NCBI GenBank assembly: GCA_030533225.1
Contig: JAUNJO010000015.1
Location: 1 to 32,969, forward strand
From: Eubacteriales bacterium
Lineage (GTDB): Bacteria > Bacillota > Clostridia > Oscillospirales > Acutalibacteraceae
Length of the DNA: 32,969 bases
Direction: 5' to 3'
Under the pieces are notes generated by a model. The model ran no database searches. It was given only the letters and a program-made list of their open reading frames with translations, and was not told the origin of the DNA. The position numbers and the translations under genes are program-made. Shown here one piece after another: positions 27,612 to 32,969 of the stretch (positions are counted from its first letter, which is position 1; each line of letters opens with the position of its first letter).

Positions 27612-28871
27612 TTATTCAAGAAGTACCTTTGAAAGGGCTTTCGCCGAGTTTTCAAGTTCGCTCTTAGGTATGCCTGAGGGGGAGATGACCAGGGTTATCT
27701 TTCCGTCTCGGTAATTCTCCGAAAAAACTCTCAGCCCTGCTTTTTCAAATTCCGAAAGAGGTTTATCAAAATCCGCCACAAGGATGATTTGCAGGGTGTT
27801 TTCGCCTATTTCAATGCTCGCCTTTGGGAGCAGTTCCTTTAATATGCTTGCAAACATCTTTGTTTTTGCTGTGTAAATCCTTCTGATTTTTCGGGTTTGG
27901 GACTGAATACGGCCGTCTCGTATATAGCTGCAAAGAGCAATTTGCTCGGTCTTTGAGGCTGTCTGTGCGAATCTGTGGATATTTTTATTGTATTCCTCGG
28001 CAAGCTCCTTTGTCAGCACCATGAAGCTTACGCGTATTCCCGGCAAAAGCATGGCGGAAAAGGAGCTGATGTAAATAACATTGCCTTTTCCTAAAGCGTA
28101 CAGAGAGGGTGTCGGTCTAACATTGTATAAAAATTCGTTGTCAAAATCGTCTTCAATAACAAGGGAATTGTGCTTTTTGGAATAGTCAACAAGCTCCAAA
28201 CGGCGTTTGATAGGCATAACATCTCCCCACCTGGTCATGTGTGAAGGCGATACATATATTATATCAGCGTCTTTGTTTCGTGTGAGAATGTCAAAACCGT
28301 AGCCCTCAAAGACGCTCATACCCAAAGCGAAGCTTTTGTCGGGAAAAGAAACGGACTTCCGATTGTCAAGTATTGAACAGAGAATATGCAGCAGCGGTTG
28401 TACACCTGCACCGATGATTATTCTGTGGGGGGAGGTGATAACATTTCTCTTTTCCTTAATATACTGTGCTATTGCGCAGCGCAAATCGTATTCCCCTTTG
28501 GGTTGACTGTAGGAAAGCAGTCTGTCCCTCTGTCTCAGAGCGTTTTTAATGTATTTTTGCCACAGTGAGAAGTCAAAGCTTTCCTCGTCGGCAACACCGC
28601 CGGATAAATCGTATTTTATCTCGTTTTGTAAATCTGCTTGTTCCGAATCCGTATGCTCGTGGGCAATGCCCGAAACATAATATCCGCTTTTGCTTTGTGC
28701 GATGATATATCCGTCGGCACACAGCTCAAAATATGCGCTTTGTACAGTGGTGAGGGACACGCTGTAGGTTGCCGCGGCTTTTCTCACCGAAGGGATTTTG
28801 TCTCCGGCCTTTAGTTCCCCCGATACAATCATATCTCTTATTATATTGTATATTCGGATGTATTTTTTCAT
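27612..28871 (-). CDS. MocR-type transcriptional regulator (GntR winged helix plus aminotransferase-like domain)
   Basis: A 419-aa regulator. Residues 1-68 form a GntR-type winged helix (GELKAGDKIPSVRKAAATYSV, TVQSAYFELCADGYI). Residues about 105-415 are a fold-type I aminotransferase-like domain that in MocR proteins binds PLP: YSQPKGEYDLRCAIAQYI, VSPSHMTRWGDVMP, IEDDFDNEF. At the usual PLP-lysine motif (…FSK.L.P.LR…) the sequence reads YISSFSAMLLPGIR, so position 273 is Ala (codon GCC at 28055-28053) instead of Lys. It therefore should not form the usual internal aldimine. It diverges from pdxK-ecfS-rSAM with a 97-bp shared control region, which suggests it regulates B6 salvage in the manner of PdxR. 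Whether it senses PLP, another B6 vitamer, or nothing is unknown. Confidence 0.88.
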   Translation of the reverse strand: MKKYIRIYNIIRDMIVSGELKAGDKIPSVRKAAATYSVSLTTVQSAYFELCADGYIIAQSKSGYYVSGIAHEHTDSEQADLQNEIKYDLSGGVADEESFDFSLWQKYIKNALRQRDRLLSYSQPKGEYDLRCAIAQYIKEKRNVITSPHRIIIGAGVQPLLHILCSILDNRKSVSFPDKSFALGMSVFEGYGFDILTRNKDADIIYVSPSHMTRWGDVMPIKRRLELVDYSKKHNSLVIEDDFDNEFLYNVRPTPSLYALGKGNVIYISSFSAMLLPGIRVSFMVLTKELAEEYNKNIHRFAQTASKTEQIALCSYIRDGRIQSQTRKIRRIYTAKTKMFASILKELLPKASIEIGENTLQIILVADFDKPLSEFEKAGLRVFSENYRDGKITLVISPSGIPKSELENSAKALSKVLLE

Positions 28872-28888
28872 AACTGTACCTCAAAAAA

Positions 28889-28917
28889 TAATCAAAACTG
28901 TGTATTTTAATCATTAC
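28889..28917. promoter_or_regulatory. Candidate MocR operator: paired direct repeats
   Basis: TAATCAAAAC (28889-28898) and TAATCATTAC (28908-28917) are direct repeats 19 bp apart. AACTGT also occurs twice (28872-28877, 28896-28901). Direct repeats about two helical turns apart match how studied MocR dimers contact DNA. The site lies upstream of and over the weak -35 of the pdxK promoter, and over the expected start of the MocR transcript. Confidence 0.4.
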
Positions 28918-28933
28918 AAATTAATTATATAAT
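28905..28933 (+). promoter_or_regulatory. pdxK promoter with a poor -35
   Basis: TATAAT at 28928-28933, with only TTTTAA at the 17-bp -35 position (28905-28910). The weak -35 suggests dependence on an activator. Confidence 0.5.
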
Positions 28934-28952
28934 AGTTTTACAATTTTTTCAA
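28924..28952 (-). promoter_or_regulatory. MocR gene promoter overlapping the pdxK promoter
   Basis: Minus strand TTGAAA (28952-28947), 17 bp, TATAAT (28929-28924). Its -10 overlaps the plus-strand -10 in the shared palindromic ATTATATAAT, so polymerase cannot occupy both at once. Confidence 0.6.
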
Positions 28953-28968
28953 GAAAGAAGAATGACTT

Positions 28969-29760
28969 ATGAAAAAATGTGCCGTTATAAACGATATATC
29001 GGGTTTCGGCAAATGTTCTCTGACAGCCTCGATTCCGGTGATGAGCGCAATGGGCATAGAGGTTCACCCGGTTGTGACAGGGGTGTTTTCCAATCAGACC
29101 GGATACGAGAACTTTGAAAGTGTTGACCTGACGGATATGCTGCCGAAAATAACTCGCAGGTGGCAACAGATGTCACCCCGTTTTGACGGAATTCTCACAG
29201 GCTTTCTGCTCAGTGCAAAGCAGTATGAGTATGTACTTAAGTTTATAGATACCTTCAAGCAGGAAGACACTCTGCTGTTGGCGGACCCCGTAATGGGGGA
29301 TAACGGTCAGATTTACCGCACATACACTCCCGAAATGGTGGAGGGTGTCAAAAACCTTTGCACTAAAGCGAATATTATCACACCGAATCTCACCGAGGTC
29401 AGAATTTTAAGCGGCGAAAAGGATATTATGCTTGCAGGTGAAAAACTCATTGACAGCGGGATTAAGTCGGTTATCGTTACAGGGGTTGTTGAGGGAGGCA
29501 GCATAGCAAATTTTGTTTTCAGTGACGGGGATGTGAAAAAGTATTCCACGGACTTTATCGAAAGTGCCGCCCAAGGCGGAAGCTTTTCAGGTACAGGTGA
29601 TATTTTTTCCTCTTTTGTATTGGGCAAGATTTTAGCCGGCACTTCGGTTTTTGAAGCAGTAGAGCAGGCAACAACCTTTATCGGCAAAGCGATTAAAGCC
29701 AGTGACATTAAAAACAGGAACGACGGTATAGATTTCGAGCCGTTCCTAAAAGAAATATAA
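28969..29760 (+). CDS. pdxK: Pyridoxamine/pyridoxal kinase
   Basis: Phosphorylates unphosphorylated B6 vitamers at the 5'-OH with ATP as the trapping step of salvage. The 263-aa protein has the ribokinase-like fold of the PdxK/PdxY group: NDISGFGKCSLTASIPV (9-25), GVFSNQTGYE (37-46), GFLLSAKQ (82-89), DPVMGDNGQIY (107-117), ITPNLTEVRIL (137-147) and the anion-hole/catalytic GSFSGTGDIF (Asp in GTGD). ThiD is the main alternative family, but the SNQTGYE and MGDNGQIY motifs favour a pyridoxal-type kinase. ATG 28969 has only a weak GAAAGAAG upstream. It is first in an operon with an ECF S-component (12-bp gap) and a radical SAM gene. Confidence 0.9.
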   Translation: MKKCAVINDISGFGKCSLTASIPVMSAMGIEVHPVVTGVFSNQTGYENFESVDLTDMLPKITRRWQQMSPRFDGILTGFLLSAKQYEYVLKFIDTFKQEDTLLLADPVMGDNGQIYRTYTPEMVEGVKNLCTKANIITPNLTEVRILSGEKDIMLAGEKLIDSGIKSVIVTGVVEGGSIANFVFSDGDVKKYSTDFIESAAQGGSFSGTGDIFSSFVLGKILAGTSVFEAVEQATTFIGKAIKASDIKNRNDGIDFEPFLKEI

Positions 29761-29772
29761 GGAGGACTATTT

Positions 29773-30300
29773 ATGAAAAGCAACCTTAAAAAAATCACAC
29801 TGACCGCAGTTTTTGCGGCAATCATTGCCGTAATGACGGCGTACATAAAAATACCGACCGGAATAAACGGCGGCTATGTTCATGTGGGTGATTCAATGAT
29901 TTACCTTGCAGGATGTCTGCTGGGTCCTTATGCGGCAATTGCTGCGTCCATAGGCGGAGCTTTGGCGGATATTCTTGCAGGTGCGCCTATTTGGGCTATA
30001 CCCACAGCCATTATCAAACCCCTCAACAGCATACCTTTTATTATTGCTACGGCTTATTATGTTAAGCATAAGGACAGACACAGAATTATCCACCTGTCAA
30101 CAATTCTGATGACAATAGTTTCGGGACTCATCACTATAGTCGGTTACTATATTGCCGACGGCATAATGTTTTCTTTTGAGACTGCCCTGCTTATATCCCC
30201 TTTGGGTATTATTCAGCCTGTGGGCAGTGCTCTCGTTTTCATTGCAGTTGGCTTTGCCTTGGACAAAGTCAATATACAAAAGCATATACTCAATAAATAA
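29773..30300 (+). CDS. ECF transporter S component, probably for a vitamin B6 compound
   Basis: Substrate-specific membrane subunit of an energy-coupling-factor vitamin importer, working with shared EcfA/A'/T subunits encoded elsewhere. The 175-aa protein has about six hydrophobic segments, the N-terminal ITLTAVFAAIIAVMTAYIKI helix and the typical GGYVHVGDSMIYLAGCLLGP followed by GGALADILAG and TAIIKPL. The substrate is inferred from context only: it starts 12 bp after pdxK, with AAGGAGG overlapping the pdxK stop, so a pyridoxine-type substrate (PdxU/PdxU2-like) is the simplest reading. Riboflavin or a thiamine precursor cannot be excluded from sequence. Confidence 0.85.
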   Translation: MKSNLKKITLTAVFAAIIAVMTAYIKIPTGINGGYVHVGDSMIYLAGCLLGPYAAIAASIGGALADILAGAPIWAIPTAIIKPLNSIPFIIATAYYVKHKDRHRIIHLSTILMTIVSGLITIVGYYIADGIMFSFETALLISPLGIIQPVGSALVFIAVGFALDKVNIQKHILNK

Positions 30301-30314
30301 GGGAGACAAAAAAA

Positions 30315-30926
30315 GTGGCAGATATTATTTATGTTTACGGAGAAAGCCCCTATTTCAATATTACAAATAAGTGTCCCTGCAGTTGTGTATTCTGCATAAG
30401 GGACAAAAAGGAGGTCATAGGGGAAGCCAAGGAGATGTGGCACGATACTCAGCCTGACTTTGAGCAGGTCAGAGGTGCCATTGACGCTTTCGACTGGGCA
30501 AAATACGACCATGCGGTTTTCTGCGGTTACGGTGAGCCTACCAATGAGCTGGAACTGCTCATAAAAAGCGCAAAGTATATGAAAGAAAAATATCCCCATG
30601 TTAAACTTCGACTCAACACTAACGGCTTGTCGGATTTAATCAACGGCAAGCCTACAGCAAGGCTGATTTGCGAGAATGTTGACGCGGTTTCCGTGTCCCT
30701 CAACGAGACATCCTCCGAAAAGTACGATAAAATCACAAGGAATATTTTTCCCGGCAAGGCATTTGACGCAATGCTTTCCTTTACAAGTGACTGCGTAAAG
30801 TACTGCGATGATGTAAGGATGACTGTGGTTGATGTGATTTCAGATGAAGAAATTGCAAAGGCAAAGGGCATTTGCGAGTCCACGGGAGCGCGTTTCTCAG
30901 TCCGCAGATTTGTTAAGGAAAACTAA
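30315..30926 (+). CDS. Radical SAM protein, TatD-linked type
   Basis: A 203-aa small radical SAM protein. The cluster-binding motif is Cys20-x3-Cys24-x2-Cys27 within NKCPCSCVFCIRD. FCGYGEPTNELELL, LRLNTNGLSDLINGKPTA, VSVSLNETSSEKYDKI and MTVVDVISDEE match the pattern of the family known as TatD-linked radical SAM proteins, whose reaction is uncharacterised. No TatD gene is adjacent here. It starts at GTG 30315 with GGGAG 9 nt upstream, 14 bp after the ECF S-component, and so appears to be the third gene of the B6 salvage operon. It lacks a SPASM-type extension. The substrate is unknown; a role in B6 metabolism would be inference from position alone. Confidence 0.85.
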   Translation: MADIIYVYGESPYFNITNKCPCSCVFCIRDKKEVIGEAKEMWHDTQPDFEQVRGAIDAFDWAKYDHAVFCGYGEPTNELELLIKSAKYMKEKYPHVKLRLNTNGLSDLINGKPTARLICENVDAVSVSLNETSSEKYDKITRNIFPGKAFDAMLSFTSDCVKYCDDVRMTVVDVISDEEIAKAKGICESTGARFSVRRFVKEN

Positions 30927-31025
30927 AAAGCAACATACAATAAGTAATACGGTTACAAATTTGCTTTCTTTACGACAAAAGTGAAAAATCGTGAGTTATC
31001 CCGTCAATAAAGCTCTGTAAATCCC

Positions 31026-31054
31026 TTGATAATCGGTGAAATGTGTGTTATAGT
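31026..31054 (+). promoter_or_regulatory. Promoter for ktrB-ktrA
   Basis: TTGATA (31026-31031), 17 bp, TATAGT (31049-31054). A second, poorer pair (TTGTGA 31057, TACGAT 31080) overlaps downstream. The promoter lies inside the longest reading frame, which rules out its upstream starts. No terminator was found between the radical SAM gene and this point. Confidence 0.58.
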
Positions 31055-31094
31055 GATTGTGAAATTTTGTGAAATAGGGTACGATATAAAAAGT

Positions 31095-32456
31095 ATGAAG
31101 AAATCAAAAAAATTCTCCTTATCCACAACACAGATCATCCTATTGAGCTTTCTTTTCACAATTTTGCTTGGAAGTATTCTTTTGAAATTGCCCATAAGCA
31201 CTGCAAACGGAGAGGCTGTCCCATATATTGATGCTCTTTTTACGGCTACCACTTCCACCTGCGTCACCGGACTTGTGACCCTGCCTACAATTACCACATG
31301 GAGCGTATTCGGGCAGGTTGTCATACTGATGCTGATACAAGTCGGAGGTTTGGGTGTCATCACCATTATGTCGGGAGTAATGCTTCTTTTCAACAGGAAA
31401 ATGGGCATCGGCGACCGACTGCTAATACAGGATTCTTTCAATCTGAATACCATGTCGGGACTTGTAAGATTCGTCAAAAGGGTAATGCTCGGCACGTTCA
31501 TAATAGAGGGAATCGGTGCATTGATGTATATGCCGGTTTTCGTGCCTGAGTTCGGTGTGAGAGGAATCTGGGTTTCCGTGTTCAATTCGGTGTCTGCTTT
31601 TTGCAATGCAGGAATTGATATAGTCGGCGAAAACAGCCTTTGCGACTACGCAACAAATCCCTTGGTCAATGTTGTTTCCTCTGTCCTCATCATTCTCGGA
31701 GGACTGGGATATATTGTGTGGTGGGATATTCTTAGGGTTCTGAAGGACGGCTCACTTAAGAAAAGAAAGGTTTTCAGGCACTTGACCTTGCACAGCAAAA
31801 TTGCCCTTACCGCCACGCTGATTCTCATTTTTGGCGGAGCGCTCCTCATTTTCATTTTCGAGTACGCAAACCCCAAGACTATCGGAAATTTATCTCTGTT
31901 TGATAAAATCCAGGTGTCACTTTTTCAGTCTATAACCACGAGAACCGCAGGCTTTGCCTCAATCCCTCAGGAAAATCTCAACAATCCGACCTCGATTTTA
32001 ACACTTATATTAATGCTCATCGGCGGTTCACCCGTAGGAACTGCAGGAGGAATTAAAACTGTCACGGTTGCGGTGCTGTTCTGCTCTGCACTGGCAACGG
32101 TAAGGAACAAAAACAGCGCAACTCTGTTTGGTCGTCATGTGTCCGAAAATTCTGTCAGAAAGGCAGTTGCCGTAGTAGTAACATTTCTGACTATCTGCAC
32201 GGTTTCCGCTATTCTCTTGATGGCTGTAAGCGATGCAAACTTGTTTGATGTGGTTTTTGAGACAGTCAGTGCATCGGCAACGGTAGGCCTGTCGCGAAAT
32301 TTTACGGCGAGCCTTAATTTGATTGGAAAAATCATTATTATCTTAACGATGTATTTCGGAAGAGTAGGCCCCATATCCTTGGCGGTGGCACTCGGCAGAA
32401 GAAATGAGAGCCAGAATGTCATCAGCGAGCCAACGGAAGAAATCTCTATAGGTTAA
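31095..32456 (+). CDS. ktrB: KtrB/TrkH-type potassium transporter membrane subunit
   Basis: Ion-conducting subunit of a K+ uptake system, 453 aa in the plasma membrane, with four M1-P-M2 units. The four selectivity-loop motifs are visible in order: TSTCVTGL, SAFCNAGID, TTRTAGFAS and SASATVGLS, each centred on the filter Gly. The GGSPVGTAGGIKT block after the third unit is typical. I use ATG 31095 (MKKSKKFSLSTTQ), which matches the usual N-terminus and lies after the promoter; the ribosome binding site is weak. The length and the adjacent single RCK subunit favour KtrB over TrkH. Confidence 0.92.
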   Translation: MKKSKKFSLSTTQIILLSFLFTILLGSILLKLPISTANGEAVPYIDALFTATTSTCVTGLVTLPTITTWSVFGQVVILMLIQVGGLGVITIMSGVMLLFNRKMGIGDRLLIQDSFNLNTMSGLVRFVKRVMLGTFIIEGIGALMYMPVFVPEFGVRGIWVSVFNSVSAFCNAGIDIVGENSLCDYATNPLVNVVSSVLIILGGLGYIVWWDILRVLKDGSLKKRKVFRHLTLHSKIALTATLILIFGGALLIFIFEYANPKTIGNLSLFDKIQVSLFQSITTRTAGFASIPQENLNNPTSILTLILMLIGGSPVGTAGGIKTVTVAVLFCSALATVRNKNSATLFGRHVSENSVRKAVAVVVTFLTICTVSAILLMAVSDANLFDVVFETVSASATVGLSRNFTASLNLIGKIIIILTMYFGRVGPISLAVALGRRNESQNVISEPTEEISIG

Positions 32457-32467
32457 AGGAGCAGGTT

Positions 32468-32969
32468 ATGAAAGAAAAAAAGACTTATGCGGTCTTCGGA
32501 CTCGGCAGATACGGTACTGCCGTTGCAAGAGAGCTTGTAGATAACGGTATGGATGTAGTTGCGGTGGATAGCAATCAAAAGATAGTCAACGACGCTTCGG
32601 CATTTCTGCCTGTTTGTAAGTGCGCCGATGTATCGGATGCAGAGGTTATTTCCCGCCTTGGCATCAAAAATGTGGATGTTGTGGTTGTCTGCATGGCGGA
32701 AAATCTCGAATCAAGCATAATGGCGGTGAACCTTTGCAAAGAGGCAGGTGTTTCCAGGGTTATTGCCAAATGCGCCAACGAAACCCACAAGAATATCCTG
32801 CTTCGTGTGGGTGCGGACCAGGTGGTAATCCCCGAAACCGAGGCAGGCACACGAATGGCGAGAGATTTGTTAAGCTACGGCTTTATAGATGTGCTTTCGC
32901 TGTCGAGGAATGCGTCATTGGTTGAGATTACCGTGAAGGATGAATGGGTCGGCAAGAATCTTGTTGAGC
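32468..32969 (+). CDS. ktrA: KtrA/TrkA-type RCK subunit (3' end beyond the window)
   Basis: Cytosolic nucleotide-binding gating ring of the Ktr system. 167 codons are visible; the frame stays open to the window edge. The Rossmann fold begins FGLGRYGTAVARELV (GxGxxG) and ends its second strand with VVAVD, Asp being typical of NAD(H)/adenine-nucleotide binding. The start of the C-terminal RCK_C domain is seen at SLVEITVKDEWVGKNLVE. ATG 32468 is 11 bp after the ktrB stop, with AAAGGAG overlapping that stop, so the pair is co-translated. The C-terminal ligand-binding part, where c-di-AMP binds in Firmicutes KtrA, is mostly outside the window. Confidence 0.92.
   Translation, partial: MKEKKTYAVFGLGRYGTAVARELVDNGMDVVAVDSNQKIVNDASAFLPVCKCADVSDAEVISRLGIKNVDVVVVCMAENLESSIMAVNLCKEAGVSRVIAKCANETHKNILLRVGADQVVIPETEAGTRMARDLLSYGFIDVLSLSRNASLVEITVKDEWVGKNLVE

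Noticed and set aside
30927-31094. Possible c-di-AMP (ydaO-type) riboswitch upstream of ktrB
   Set aside because: The gap is short, the likely promoter lies at its 3' end leaving a leader of only about 35 bases, and no terminator hairpin or conserved core was seen.

Overview
The window looks like chromosomal DNA from a Gram-positive Clostridia bacterium, probably an Oscillospiraceae/Ruminococcaceae-type gut anaerobe. The grounds are the rpoB-rpoC-rpsL-rpsG-fusA-tuf block with Firmicutes-type protein lengths, strong AAGGAGG ribosome binding sites, many sigma-A promoters with 17-bp spacers, MurI-DUF1934-ArgS linkage, an ECF-type vitamin transporter and a Ktr potassium system. Family names were assigned by reading motifs, not by database search. 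No IS element, phage, CRISPR array or rRNA is visible.

Layout. (1) 42-2579 (+): two rRNA methyltransferase genes (RsmF-like, RsmA/KsgA) and a small membrane protein, ending in a terminator shared with the convergent neighbour. (2) 5635-2640 (-): murI, a DUF1934/YwiB-like gene and argS, one operon with its own promoter. (3) 5812-6606 (+): a 264-aa protein of unknown family, divergent from murI. (4) 7050-19174 (+): the transcription/translation core rpoB, rpoC, rpsL, rpsG, fusA, tuf. It is split into at least three transcription units by internal promoters and by a terminator after rpoC. rplJ-rplL do not precede rpoB. (5) 19442-19518: tRNA-Arg(ACG). (6) 19737-20522 (+): an amidohydrolase. (7) 23768-20680 (-): a TPR protein and a DUF4037-like nucleotidyltransferase as an overlapping pair, then two paralogous multi-pass membrane proteins. 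(8) 27267-23965 (-): a CUT1-type sugar ABC importer (lipoprotein and two permeases, no ATPase), with a hairpin terminator between the binding protein and the permeases. (9) 28871-27612 (-) diverging from 28969-30926 (+): a MocR-type regulator facing pyridoxamine kinase, an ECF S-component and a TatD-linked-type radical SAM protein. This reads as a vitamin B6 salvage module. (10) 31095 to the end (+): the ktrB and ktrA potassium uptake genes, with ktrA cut by the window edge.

Most of the window is housekeeping. The parts most worth a second look are the B6 module and the TPR/nucleotidyltransferase pair. In the B6 module the regulator has Ala where MocR proteins normally carry the PLP-binding Lys, the two divergent promoters share overlapping -10 boxes, and an uncharacterised radical SAM gene sits in the salvage operon. 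Start codons were reset in several genes because the longest reading frame begins inside a promoter or a ribosome binding site (DUF1934, the 264-aa gene, rpoB, rpsL, rpsG, the amidohydrolase, the first membrane paralogue, ktrB).
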